Assembly (NCBI RefSeq): GCF_002454115.1 | Contig: NZ_DKIH01000013.1 | Location: 742,748-806,747 of the forward strand | Reading direction: 5' to 3' | DNA length: 64,000 nucleotides | Source of the DNA: Sphingopyxis sp. UBA6723 | Lineage (GTDB): Bacteria > Pseudomonadota > Alphaproteobacteria > Sphingomonadales > Sphingomonadaceae | Part shown: piece by piece, positions 8,862-16,830 of the stretch | Layout: every line of letters starts with the position of its first letter | Position numbering within the stretch: position 1 is the first letter of the stretch | Position numbers and translations under genes: made by a program | Notes under the pieces: model-generated | Database searches by the model: none | The model's input: the letters and a program-made list of their open reading frames with translations, nothing else | What the model was told of the DNA's origin: nothing

Positions 8862-9797
8862 TTAGGCCCCTCGACCAGTCGTTTCATAGGTGAGCCGCTT
8901 GCCAACGACACCAGCCAACAGGCGGTCGGCGCGGTCGGAGTCGTTGCAGCCCAAAGCCTGACGATTGCTGTAGCGGAAGTCAAATTCGGCCAGATAGCGG
9001 TGAAGGTGCTTCTTCTGGCAGTGCTGGTAAACGCCCTTCATGCCGCGCTTAAAGATGCTGAAGAAGCCTTCGATGGTGTTGGTGTGGATAGTCGCGTCAC
9101 CCTTGCGGACATATTCGCCATGTGCGTGGGCAACGCTGGTATGCACTGCATAGTCGCGACCGATGGTACGATAGTGGCGGGCTTCATCGGTCATCAAATG
9201 CGCTTCCGGCGAGACATACGCGGCGACGATCTGGCCAACGCTATCAGCCGAAAGATTGCCGGTGAAAACGACCGATGCCGAACGGCCAGTCGCGCGGTCG
9301 ATCAGCGATACAACCTTGTTCATATGGCGGTGCGGGTGACGGGTTTTCACGGCGTCGGGATCGCGGCCAAGGAAGGTTTCGTCAGCTTCGACCATGGTGC
9401 CGCCCGCGCCGAAATCGCCGATGGTGTCATTGGTCATCGCTTCACGGATGCGATGCGACATGAACCAAGCGGTTTTTAGGGTGACGCCAAGGGTGCGGTG
9501 AAGCTGGTTGCTCGAAATGCCCTTCTTGCTGCCAGCGATCAGATACATCGCCTGCAACCAGATATGCAGGGCAACGTGGCTGCTTTCAAAGATGGTCCCG
9601 ATGCGAACGGTAAAGGGCTTGCGGCACTGATAGCACTTGTAAAGGCCAAGGCGAGTGGACTTGCCACCCATCTTACCGATGCGTTCCACGCCACCGCAAT
9701 GCGGGCAGGTCGGACCCTCCGGCCATACGCGCGCCTCGACATAGGCGAAGGCGGCTTCTTCATTGTGGAAGTGCGGGGCAGAAAGCGCGGAAACCAT
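8862..9797 (-). CDS. IS1595-family transposase (ISXO2-like)
   Basis: 311 residues. A zinc ribbon at the N-terminus (CPHCGG, then YKCYQCRKPFTVRIGTIF) is followed by a helix-turn-helix-like stretch (KGISSNQLHRTLGVTLKTAWFMSHRIREAM) and the ISXO2-like catalytic domain. Its acidic residues lie in VEADETFLG, LMTDEARHY and NTIEGFFSIFKRGMKGVY. This architecture is that of IS1595-family transposases, which cut and paste the element using the terminal repeats. The gene is complete. The start ATG is preceded by AAGGAG. It reads inward from the right inverted repeat. Confidence 0.95.
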   Translation of the reverse strand: MVSALSAPHFHNEEAAFAYVEARVWPEGPTCPHCGGVERIGKMGGKSTRLGLYKCYQCRKPFTVRIGTIFESSHVALHIWLQAMYLIAGSKKGISSNQLHRTLGVTLKTAWFMSHRIREAMTNDTIGDFGAGGTMVEADETFLGRDPDAVKTRHPHRHMNKVVSLIDRATGRSASVVFTGNLSADSVGQIVAAYVSPEAHLMTDEARHYRTIGRDYAVHTSVAHAHGEYVRKGDATIHTNTIEGFFSIFKRGMKGVYQHCQKKHLHRYLAEFDFRYSNRQALGCNDSDRADRLLAGVVGKRLTYETTGRGA

Positions 9798-9861
9798 CGA
9801 ATTAACTCCTTATGGGGAGTTTTTGGCAGTTTCACGTGGGTATGTCAAGTATAATAACGCC

Positions 9862-9869
9862 AGAGTGTT
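9862..9869. repeat. Target-site duplication, right copy
   Basis: AGAGTGTT, matching 7714-7721 exactly. The following bases (TGACAGG) complete the split operator. Confidence 0.93.
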
Positions 9870-9889
9870 TGACAGGCGGGCATCATAAC

Positions 9890-9907
9890 TGTAAAGAGCT
9901 CTTGACA
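9890..9907 (+). promoter_or_regulatory. Operator-like palindrome before the XRE regulator
   Basis: TGTAAAGAGCTCTTGACA is an 18-bp inverted repeat with one mismatched pair. It ends 15 bases before the GTG of the regulator gene. A second copy, now split by the IS, lay 33 bp upstream centre to centre, about three helical turns, before the insertion. A TTGACA at 9869-9874 could be a -35 box, but no good -10 is visible. Autoregulation by the downstream XRE protein is inferred. Confidence 0.6.
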
Positions 9908-9922
9908 GGCAAGGGAGCGACT

Positions 9923-10129
9923 GTGGAGAATCGGGTCCGCGAATATCGCGAAGCGGCGGGGTGGAGCCAGGGCGAACTGGCCCGTCGCCTTGGCGTGTCG
10001 CGCCAGACGATCAACGCGGTCGAAACCGACAAATATGACCCCAGCCTGCCGCTGGCGCTGCGCATGGCAGGCCTGTTCGCGCTCGAAGTGCGCGAGCTGT
10101 TCATCGACCATTGGACCGCGAAGGAGTAG
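9923..10129 (+). CDS. XRE-family (Cro/CI-type) transcriptional regulator
   Basis: 68 residues from GTG 9923 (site aaGGGAG eight bases before). An in-frame start further upstream would run through the IS end and the operator, so it is rejected. The protein is a single helix-turn-helix domain: VREYREAAGWSQGELARRLGVSRQTINAVETDKYDPSLPLALRMAGLF. Small regulators of this YozG-like type commonly control a membrane-protein gene in the same operon, as here. The membrane-protein gene starts four bases after its stop. Tandem palindromes directly upstream suggest it represses its own operon. Confidence 0.9.
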   Translation: MENRVREYREAAGWSQGELARRLGVSRQTINAVETDKYDPSLPLALRMAGLFALEVRELFIDHWTAKE

Positions 10130-10133
10130 CAAG

Positions 10134-10802
10134 ATGACGACGCAGGCAAGCAAGGCGGCGGGATGGCGCAAGATGGCGATCCAGGCGATCATCGGGGCGA
10201 TCGCCGGCGCCAGCGGCATGTTCGCGATGTTGGCGTTGATCGACGCGCAGGGCGGCCTCGACTGGGCGCCCTCGGCAATCATCCTGCTCGGGGTCGGGTT
10301 CATCTATGCGCTGATGGGGTTGTTCGTCGGCATCGGGACGGTGGCGCCGCGGCTGGTCGGGCAGCGCCTGCTCAACGTCGCCGACGCCGATGAAATCGTC
10401 GAGGAGCGCGCCAATATGGGCGCCAGCGCGATCGGCTGTATCATTATGGGGGCTGCGTTGATGCTGTTGGCGCAGGCCGTGGCGGCCGACGCTGCGGGCG
10501 CCGCAGCGCTGGTCAGCCCAGCCGCTGCCTTCTGGATCCTGCTCGCGGTGCTCGGCGGCTTCACTCTGGTATCGCTGTGGATGTGGAAAAGTTTCGACGA
10601 ATTATGGCGCCAGCTTACCGTCGAAATCACTGCGTTGACCGGTAATGTCCTGCTGGTCGTCGCAACTGTCTGGGGCAGCGCGGCCGCGGCCGGTCTGGTC
10701 GCCGGTCCCGGGCCGCTCGATCTGGTGTCGCTGTCATTCGGATCGATGCTGCTCGCCTGTTTCGTCATCACCGCCCGCCGCGGCATGATGGTCCCGCGAT
10801 AG
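10134..10802 (+). CDS. Multi-pass membrane protein in operon with the XRE regulator
   Basis: 222 residues from ATG 10134, with AAGGAG eight bases upstream overlapping the end of the regulator gene. About six hydrophobic segments are seen: AIIGAIAGASGMFAMLALI, AIILLGVGFIYALMGLFVGI, IGCIIMGAALMLLAQAV, AAAFWILLAVLGGFTLV, LLVVATVWGSAAAAGLV and SFGSMLLACFVI. No catalytic motif is visible. Pairs of a tiny XRE regulator and a membrane protein are frequent in sphingomonads, but I do not know a function for this one. Confidence 0.82.
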   Translation: MTTQASKAAGWRKMAIQAIIGAIAGASGMFAMLALIDAQGGLDWAPSAIILLGVGFIYALMGLFVGIGTVAPRLVGQRLLNVADADEIVEERANMGASAIGCIIMGAALMLLAQAVAADAAGAAALVSPAAAFWILLAVLGGFTLVSLWMWKSFDELWRQLTVEITALTGNVLLVVATVWGSAAAAGLVAGPGPLDLVSLSFGSMLLACFVITARRGMMVPR

Positions 10803-11130
10803 GGCTGGTTTTGACCGGGCGTGGTGGACGAATCTTTTCCCCTCCCTGGAGGGGAGATGAATGTCTTAAGGCCACCCCAAAAAAGGTCTTTCCTACTTTT
10901 TCCGGCTATGCCAGCCTTCAACCGCCTCCTTGATGCTGCAGACCCACCGGTCGCTTGCGGACGGACAGGGCGATGTGAACCAGTCGCGTGCCTTGGCGTC
11001 TTCAACACAGCGCAGGGTCCGAATCGCGGTGTGCACAAGGCTGAACTTTGCTGAACTTTGGATCGTCACGCGGTTCGCGATGACCCATGTCCGCTTGCCA
11101 TCCCAAGGCCGTCATCGGCACGATGGTAAC
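10803..11130. other. Gene-free stretch holding dispersed repeat copy A
   Basis: A hairpin (CCCCTCC/GGAGGGG near 10838-10855) follows the membrane-protein gene. From 10879 to 11061 lies a copy of a dispersed element also present inverted at 19355-19510. Its conserved ends are AAAAAGGTCTTTCCTAC at the left, and at the right a GTGCACAAGG block followed by the tandem GCTGAACTTT twice. The interior differs between copies. Possible reading frames through it differ between copies except for the last dozen codons, so I do not call a gene. Confidence 0.6.
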
Positions 11131-11167
11131 AAAAAAGGGCGCCCGGTTCCCCCGAACCGGACGCCCC
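11131..11167 (-). terminator. Rho-independent terminator of glnA
   Basis: On the minus strand the stem GGGCGTCCGGTTC pairs with GAACCGGGCGCCC (one mismatch) across a GGGG loop and runs into TTTTTTG. It lies about 25 bases past the glnA stop. Confidence 0.88.
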
Positions 11168-11192
11168 CCCTGGCGTCGCTGACCCTCGCGGA

Positions 11193-12605
11193 TCAGGCGC
11201 TGTAGTACATGTCAAACTCGACCGGGCTCGGGGTCTGTTCGACGCGATACACTTCGTCCCACTTCAGCTCGATATAGGCTTCGATCTGATCCTTGGTGAA
11301 CACGTCGCCCTTGAGCAGGAAGTCGTGATCGGCGGCCAGGCTGTCGAGCGCTTCGCGCAAGCTGCCGCACACGGTCGGGACTTCGGCCAGCTCCTCGGGC
11401 GGCAGGTCATAGAGGTTCTTGTCCATCGGATCGCCCGGGTGGATCTTGTTCTGGATGCCGTCGAGGCCCGCCATCAGCAGCGCCGAATAGCAGAGGTACG
11501 GATTGGCCATCGCGTCGGGGAAGCGGAATTCGACGCGCTTCGCCTTGGCGCCCGCACCATAGGGGATGCGGCACGAGGCCGAACGGTTGCGGCTCGAATA
11601 AGCGAGCAGCACCGGCGCTTCGAAGCCGGGGACGAGGCGCTTGTAGCTGTTCGTCGTCGGGTTGGTGAAGGCGTTGAGCGCCTTGGCGTGCTTGACGACG
11701 CCGCCGATGAAATAGAGGCACATGTCTGAAAGGCCGGCATAGCCGTTGCCCGCGAACAGCGGCTTGCCCTTTTCCCAGATCGAGATGTGGGTGTGCATGC
11801 CAGATCCGTTATCGTCCTTGATCGGCTTCGGCATGAAGGTTGCGGTCTTGCCATAAGCATGCGCGACCTGGTGCACGACATATTTGTAGATCTGCATACG
11901 GTCGGCGGTTTCGGTCAGCGTACCAAAGGTGAGGCCGAGTTCGTGCTGCGCCGCGGCGACTTCATGGTGATGCTTGTCGCATGGCAGGCCCATTTCCAGC
12001 ATGGTCGAAACCATCTCGGCGCGGATGTCGACGGCGCTGTCGACCGGCGCGACGGGGAAATAGCCACCCTTCGCGCGGGGGCGGTGGCCGAGGTTGCCGC
12101 CTTCATAGCTGCGACCGGTGTTGGTCGGCAGTTCGATATCGTCGATTTCGAAGCCCGACTTGTTATAGCCGGTCTCGAAACGGACATCGTCGAACATGAA
12201 GAATTCGGCTTCGGGGCCGACATAGACGGTGTCGCCGACGCCGGTCGAGGCGACATAAGCCTCGGCGCGCTTCGCCGTGGTGCGCGGGTCGCGGGCATAG
12301 CCTTCGCCGGTCGAGGGTTCGACGATGTCGCAGAAGATGACGAGCATCGGGGTCGCCGAGAAGGGATCGTCATAGACCGCGTCGAGGTCGGGCTTCAGGA
12401 TCATGTCGCTTTCATTGATCGCTTTCCAGCCTTCGATCGACGAACCGTCGAACATCAGCCCGTCTTCGAGCTCGTCCTCGCCAAGCACCGAGGCGACCAT
12501 GGTCAGATGCTGCCACTTGCCCTTGGGATCGGTGAAACGCAGATCGACCCACTCGATGTCGTTTTCCTTGATCCGGGCGATGATGTCCTTGGGCTTCGTA
12601 GCCAT
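11193..12605 (-). CDS. glnA: Type I glutamine synthetase
   Basis: 470 residues, the standard GSI-beta length. It makes glutamine from glutamate and ammonia with ATP and forms cytoplasmic dodecamers. Visible signatures are the N-terminal [15 protein letters not shown], the latch FDGSSIEGW, the active-site [10 protein letters not shown], the ATP-binding [16 protein letters not shown] and the [10 protein letters not shown] loop. NLYDLPPEE contains the adenylylation Tyr399, so activity is probably tuned by GlnE. glnB lies just upstream on the same strand with a 71-base gap, the classical glnBA unit. Confidence 0.98.
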   Translation of the reverse strand: MATKPKDIIARIKENDIEWVDLRFTDPKGKWQHLTMVASVLGEDELEDGLMFDGSSIEGWKAINESDMILKPDLDAVYDDPFSATPMLVIFCDIVEPSTGEGYARDPRTTAKRAEAYVASTGVGDTVYVGPEAEFFMFDDVRFETGYNKSGFEIDDIELPTNTGRSYEGGNLGHRPRAKGGYFPVAPVDSAVDIRAEMVSTMLEMGLPCDKHHHEVAAAQHELGLTFGTLTETADRMQIYKYVVHQVAHAYGKTATFMPKPIKDDNGSGMHTHISIWEKGKPLFAGNGYAGLSDMCLYFIGGVVKHAKALNAFTNPTTNSYKRLVPGFEAPVLLAYSSRNRSASCRIPYGAGAKAKRVEFRFPDAMANPYLCYSALLMAGLDGIQNKIHPGDPMDKNLYDLPPEELAEVPTVCGSLREALDSLAADHDFLLKGDVFTKDQIEAYIELKWDEVYRVEQTPSPVEFDMYYSA

Positions 12606-12676
12606 GGTCTGAGCTTCCTTCTTGCGATGATGACCGGTTGCACCGGCTTAGTTGAACAGGGTGGGGAGCAGTTGCT

Positions 12677-13054
<378 letters not shown>

Positions 13055-13126
13055 TCAGAGCCGGATCAGGCCTGCCTGTCCGGTTCGCACCTGTGAGTCG
13101 CTGCGAGGCCCCGTCATCTTGCACCA

Positions 13127-13142
13127 ATCAAGAGCCGTGCCA
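13127..13142 (-). promoter_or_regulatory. Candidate sigma-54 promoter of glnBA
   Basis: On the minus strand TGGCACG-gctc-TTGAT matches the -24 element exactly and the spacing of the -12 element. The usual GC at -12 is GA here. TTGGTGCA, an NtrC-like half site, overlaps the -12 side. It lies about 110 bases before glnB. Confidence 0.4.
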
Positions 13143-13399
13143 ATTGGCGAATCGCAAGCTTTCGGTAAGATTTGTGACAGGAAGTTGCGTGGTTGCTTAA
13201 GGGGTGAGCAATGGGCGCCACGCGGTGCCTAAAAAAGCGGCAAGCGCGTACTCATTCCTCCCTGTCGCGCAGCGAGGGGGAGGTGGCAGCGCGAAGCGCT
13301 GACGGAGGGGCGATAACGCTCCCGTTGCAAAGCCCCTCCACCATTCGCTTCGCGAACGGTCCCCCTCCCCATCGCTGCGCGACAGGGAGGATGTTCAGT
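13143..13399. other. Gene-free stretch with a large imperfect palindrome (CCTCCCTGTCGCG family)
   Basis: Between the glnB promoter and the dehydrogenase end, 13257-13390 is an inverted repeat. It begins CCTCCCTGTCGCGCAGCG and ends with the complement, with inner GGGAGGTGGCAG and GACGGAGGGGC blocks. Two more copies are at 27355-27488 and 50736-50867. Nothing else is seen here. Confidence 0.8.
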
Positions 13400-15583
13400 T
13401 CACCGCCCCATCGGTGCCGCACTGTCCGCCAGGTTCGCCTTGGTCCAGTTCGACCGTTCGATGACATAGGCGCGGATCGCTTCGGCGTCCTGCGGGGTCA
13501 GCACCTTGGCAAAGCTGACCATGCCGCGGTCCTTCAGCGCGCCGTCGATCACCACGCCCTTCCACGCCTCGGCATTGGCGAGCGTGCCCGAGACGCGCAG
13601 GTCGGGGGTAAAGCCGTTACCGATTGCGCTGTCGCCGTGACACACCATGCAATAGCGCCCGAACTGCGCCTTGCCCGCGGCGACCGTGGCCGCGCTCGCG
13701 GTCATCGGCGGCGGGTTCCAGGCCAGCGTCGTCGTCGCGGGCGGCGCGGGCAGTTTGCCGGTGCCGCCGATCTTGAGCACGACGAGGCGCGGGATATTTG
13801 GAACCTTGCGCGTCGCGCCGCCCGCGACCCCGGCGACGAGCGGGAAGGCGCCGCCCTTGCTGGTCATGAACGCCACATATTGGATGCCGTTCACGCGGAA
13901 GGTCGACGGCGCGCTCACGATCCCCGACTGCATGTCGAGGTCGAGCAACTGCTTGCCGGTGTCGGCGGTGTAGGCACGGAAGCGGCCGAGGCTGGTGCCT
14001 TGGAACACGAGATTGCCCGCCGTGGTCATCGTGCCGCCGTTCCACGCGGCGGGATGATCGACCGCCCAGGCGACCTTGCCGGTGCGCGGGTCGAAGGCGA
14101 CGAGGCGGCCGGTGGTCGCGGCGACCGCGGCGCGATACGCGGCCTTGTCGTCGGGCAGCATCGTCTTGTTCAGCGAGGCGCCGACATTGAAGCCCAGAAC
14201 CTTGCGCCGGTCGAGCTCGTCCATGTCGGCGAGATAGCCCTGCGGGATCTGCTGCGCCGGAATATAGACGAGTCCGGTCGCTGGATTGTAGCTCATCGGG
14301 TGCCAGTTATGCGCGCCGAGCGCGCCGGGGATGGCGATGAAGGGCTTGCCGGTCTTGTAGAAGCGCGCCTCGGGATTTTCGATCGGGCGACCGGTGGCGA
14401 GGTCGTAGCCTGTCGCCCAGTTGATCCCGTCGACAAACGGCTTGGCGTCGATCAGCTTGCCGTTGCTGCGGTTGATGGTGAAGAAGAAGCCGTTCTTTGG
14501 TGCGTGGTACAGCACCTTGGTCGGGGTGCCGTTCACCGCCTGCTCGGCCAGGATGATCGGCTGGGTCGCGGTATAGTCCCATGTCTCGCCCGGGGTTTCC
14601 TGATAATGCCATTTATAGGCGCCGGTACTGGCATCGACCGCGACGATGGACGACAGGAACCAGTTGTCGCCTTGGCCATTCGACCTTGTGCCATGGTTCC
14701 ACGGATTGCCGTTTCCGACGCCCAGATAGATCTGGTCGAGATCCTTGTCGTAAACGATCGCGTCCCACACGGTGCCGCCGCCGCCCGAGGTCTGCCATTC
14801 ACCCGTGTCGGACCAGGTGGCGTTGGCTTTGGAAGCGAATATGTCGTCCGATGCGGCGCCGTCCTTGGCCTTGGTGGGATTGGGTGCGGTGTAGAAGCGC
14901 CAGCGCTCCTTGCCGGTATCGGCATCATAGGCGGTGACATAGCCGCGCACCCCGAATTCGGCGCCGCCATTGCCGATCAGCACCATGTCCTTCACGACGC
15001 GCGGCGCGCCGGTGATCGTATAGGGTTTCGAAGCATCGACCGTCAGCGTCGACCACAGCTCCTTGCCGGTCGCCTTGTCGAGCGCGATCAGGCGGCCGTC
15101 GATCGTCCCGACAAAAACCTTGTCGCCCCACAGCGCGACCCCGCGATTGACGACGTCGCAGCAGGCGTTGACGGCTTTCTCGCCCGGAACCTTGGGGTCG
15201 AATTTCCACAGCGGCTTGCCGGTCGCGGCGTCCCACGCGCTGACCTTCGACCAGGCGTGGCTGACGTACATCACCCCGTCGACGACGACGGGGGTCGCTT
15301 CCTGCCCGCGGGCATCTTCCAGATCGGTGGTCCAGGCGATGCCGAGCTCGCCGACATTCTTGTCGCTGATGTCGGTGAGTGGGCTGAAGCGTTGTTCGTC
15401 ATAGCTGAAACCGATGCCGGCCCAGTCGTCGCCATTGCCGCCGGTCTTGAGTAAGATCTCGCTGGCCTTTTCGGCATCGTCGAGCGACCCGCTGGTGATG
15501 CTCTCATTTTTCGACGCGTTGCATGCCGCCAATGCCAGCGCCGCGCAGCCCAGCAGCGCGGCCTTCAAGACCCGTTTCGCCAT
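13400..15583 (-). CDS. PQQ-dependent quinohemoprotein alcohol dehydrogenase, lipoprotein
   Basis: 727 residues. A lipoprotein signal (LLGCAALALAAC) is followed by an eight-bladed PQQ propeller and a C-terminal cytochrome c domain. Propeller signs are SVSAWDAATGKPLW-type tryptophan-docking repeats, the adjacent-cysteine pair in VNACCDVVNRG near PQQ, and GETWDYTATQP carrying the catalytic Asp. The heme site is GRYCMVCHGDSAIG, about 75 residues before the end. It is a type II alcohol dehydrogenase architecture that passes electrons from periplasmic alcohol oxidation to the respiratory chain. A strong palindrome of a catabolic-regulator type lies 27 bases upstream of the start. Confidence 0.95.
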   Translation of the reverse strand: MAKRVLKAALLGCAALALAACNASKNESITSGSLDDAEKASEILLKTGGNGDDWAGIGFSYDEQRFSPLTDISDKNVGELGIAWTTDLEDARGQEATPVVVDGVMYVSHAWSKVSAWDAATGKPLWKFDPKVPGEKAVNACCDVVNRGVALWGDKVFVGTIDGRLIALDKATGKELWSTLTVDASKPYTITGAPRVVKDMVLIGNGGAEFGVRGYVTAYDADTGKERWRFYTAPNPTKAKDGAASDDIFASKANATWSDTGEWQTSGGGGTVWDAIVYDKDLDQIYLGVGNGNPWNHGTRSNGQGDNWFLSSIVAVDASTGAYKWHYQETPGETWDYTATQPIILAEQAVNGTPTKVLYHAPKNGFFFTINRSNGKLIDAKPFVDGINWATGYDLATGRPIENPEARFYKTGKPFIAIPGALGAHNWHPMSYNPATGLVYIPAQQIPQGYLADMDELDRRKVLGFNVGASLNKTMLPDDKAAYRAAVAATTGRLVAFDPRTGKVAWAVDHPAAWNGGTMTTAGNLVFQGTSLGRFRAYTADTGKQLLDLDMQSGIVSAPSTFRVNGIQYVAFMTSKGGAFPLVAGVAGGATRKVPNIPRLVVLKIGGTGKLPAPPATTTLAWNPPPMTASAATVAAGKAQFGRYCMVCHGDSAIGNGFTPDLRVSGTLANAEAWKGVVIDGALKDRGMVSFAKVLTPQDAEAIRAYVIERSNWTKANLADSAAPMGR

Positions 15584-15609
15584 TCATGCTCTCCCGTTCG
15601 ACGCCTATG

Positions 15610-15627
15610 CTTGACGTTAACGTCAAG
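15610..15627. promoter_or_regulatory. Perfect 18-bp palindrome before the alcohol dehydrogenase gene (LiuR-like site)
   Basis: CTTGACGTTAACGTCAAG is a perfect palindrome. It resembles sites described for LiuR-type MerR regulators of branched-chain amino acid and fatty acid catabolism in proteobacteria. Related sites occur at 42953-42968 and 47925-47946. The regulator is not in this window. Confidence 0.6.
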
Positions 15628-15690
15628 ACTGCGCGCGAAGACTGATTGGTGCAAGCAGGAAAATGGAGTGGGGAAAGAGGCACCCGCTAT

Positions 15691-15775
15691 TCGTCACCCT
15701 GGACTTGATCCCGGGTCCACGAAGGTCGGCGCGGCATTGAAAGTCATGGATCCCGGATCAAGTCCGGGATGACGA
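15691..15775. repeat. Intergenic palindrome, GGACTTGATCC family
   Basis: Imperfect arms 15691-15719 and 15747-15775 with the core GGACTTGATCCCGG and complement. It lies between map and the dehydrogenase gene. Confidence 0.8.
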
Positions 15776-15795
15776 GGTGTAAACCGCTTTGTCGA

Positions 15796-16635
15796 TCAGC
15801 ACCAGGGCGGCGCGTTCAGACCCTTCGGGCTCGCGGTGAAAATCTCGCAGCCGGTCTCGGTAATCCCGATGCTGTGCTCGAACTGCGCCGACAGCGAACG
15901 GTCGCGGGTCACCGCAGTCCAGCCGTCGGCAAGCATCTTCACCGCATATTTGCCGGTGTTGATCATCGGTTCGATCGTGAAGAACATGCCGGGCTTGAGT
16001 TCCGGCCCGGTGCCGGGGCGTCCGGCGTGGACGACTTCGGGCGCGTCATGGAACATCTGGCCGAGGCCGTGGCCGCAGAAATCGCGAACGACCGAATAGC
16101 GGTGGCGCTCGGCGTGGGTCTGGATCGCGTGCGCTACGTCGCCCATCCGGTTGCCGGGCTTCGCCTGTTCGATGCCGAGCATCAGGCATTCATAAGTCAC
16201 TTCGACGAGCCGCCGCGCCTTGATCGGCACGTCCCCGACCAGATACATGCGGCTGGTGTCGCCGTGCCAGCCGTCGACGATGCTGGTGACGTCGATATTG
16301 ACGATGTCGCCCTCGCGCACCGGCTTGTCGTCGGGGATGCCGTGGCAGACGACATGGTTGATGCTGGTGCAGCAACTGTGCGTGAAGCCGCGATAACCGA
16401 GCGTCGCAGGAATGCCGCCGCCGTCGAGCATCATCGTGCGGACGAGGTCGTCGATTTGGGCGGTGGTCACGCCCGGCTGAACAAAGGGGACGAGCGCGTC
16501 GAGGATTTCGGCCGACAGCCGCCCCGCCTTGCGCATGCCGGCAAAGCCCGCCTCGTCGTGCAGCTTGATCGTGCCGTCGCGCACGGGGGTGGGCGCGCCG
16601 GCGTCGGCGGTGGTTACGGAGACATAGTCGTACAT
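15796..16635 (-). CDS. map: Methionine aminopeptidase, type I
   Basis: 279 residues. It removes the initiator methionine from nascent proteins. The pita-bread fold shows the metal ligands in NIDVTSIVDGWHGDTSRMY (two Asp), GHGLGQMFH (His), FFTIEPMIN (Glu) and QFEHSIGITETG (last Glu). TSINHVVCHGIPD, with the substrate His, is also present. The N-terminal ~25 residues (MYDYVSVTTADAG...) extend beyond the minimal domain, as in alphaproteobacterial enzymes. It stands alone between two palindromic repeats. Confidence 0.97.
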   Translation of the reverse strand: MYDYVSVTTADAGAPTPVRDGTIKLHDEAGFAGMRKAGRLSAEILDALVPFVQPGVTTAQIDDLVRTMMLDGGGIPATLGYRGFTHSCCTSINHVVCHGIPDDKPVREGDIVNIDVTSIVDGWHGDTSRMYLVGDVPIKARRLVEVTYECLMLGIEQAKPGNRMGDVAHAIQTHAERHRYSVVRDFCGHGLGQMFHDAPEVVHAGRPGTGPELKPGMFFTIEPMINTGKYAVKMLADGWTAVTRDRSLSAQFEHSIGITETGCEIFTASPKGLNAPPWC

Positions 16636-16685
16636 GGGAAAAGATATAGGCGATATGGCGCCTAATTGCGAGGGGGGCTTTTTAA

Positions 16686-16820
16686 GCCCCTCCCCTTCAG
16701 GGGAGGGGTTGGGGTGGGGTCTGTCAGCATAGCGCTAGGCCGATAGACCCCACCCCGCTCGACTAAAGGCCCGGCTACGCCGGACCAAGTCTCACTGCCC
16801 CTCCCCTGACGGGGAGGGGC
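16686..16820. repeat. Intergenic palindrome, CCCCTCCCC family
   Basis: GCCCCTCCCCTTCAGGGG at the left and its near complement at the right enclose inner inverted segments (GGGGTGGGGTCT and AGACCCCACCCC). A similar unit lies at 57298-57422. It separates map from clpA. Confidence 0.8.
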
Positions 16821-16830
16821 TCAACTTAGC

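Larger units (their letters stand above)
7722..9861. mobile_element. Complete IS1595-family insertion element with passenger gene (2140 bp)
   Basis: Terminal inverted repeats of 25 bp (7722-7746 and 9837-9861) agree at 23 positions; both begin GGCGTTATTATA and end CATACCCA. A perfect 8-bp target duplication, AGAGTGTT, flanks it. Inside are a DUF3800 gene on the plus strand, and a transposase plus a 55-residue ORF on the minus strand, all apparently intact. Simple IS1595 elements are roughly 0.7-1.1 kb; the extra length is the passenger cargo, a known habit of this family. Intact ends, intact transposase and an unmutated duplication suggest a recent insertion. The DUF3800 part is clearly richer in A+T than the chromosome around it. 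Confidence 0.93.

Noticed and set aside
9812..9922. Longer XRE regulator starting inside the IS end
   Set aside because: The extra 37 residues would be encoded by the IS inverted repeat and the operator; the GTG at 9923 gives a complete helix-turn-helix protein with a ribosome site.
10821..11054. 77-codon ORF ending GVHKAELC, and its counterpart at 19362-19547 (minus)
   Set aside because: Only the last dozen residues agree; the other conserved end of the repeat is read in different frames in the two copies, so conservation is at the DNA level.
13211..15454. Long open frame (over 700 codons) on the plus strand opposite the PQQ dehydrogenase
   Set aside because: It mirrors the codon phase of a clear gene in GC-rich DNA, its translation is Arg/Gly/Ala-rich with no motif, and it has no sensible start. 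Similar long mirrors opposite the aldehyde dehydrogenase, fumarase, amidohydrolase, DUF885/nhaA and glycosyltransferase genes were rejected for the same reason.
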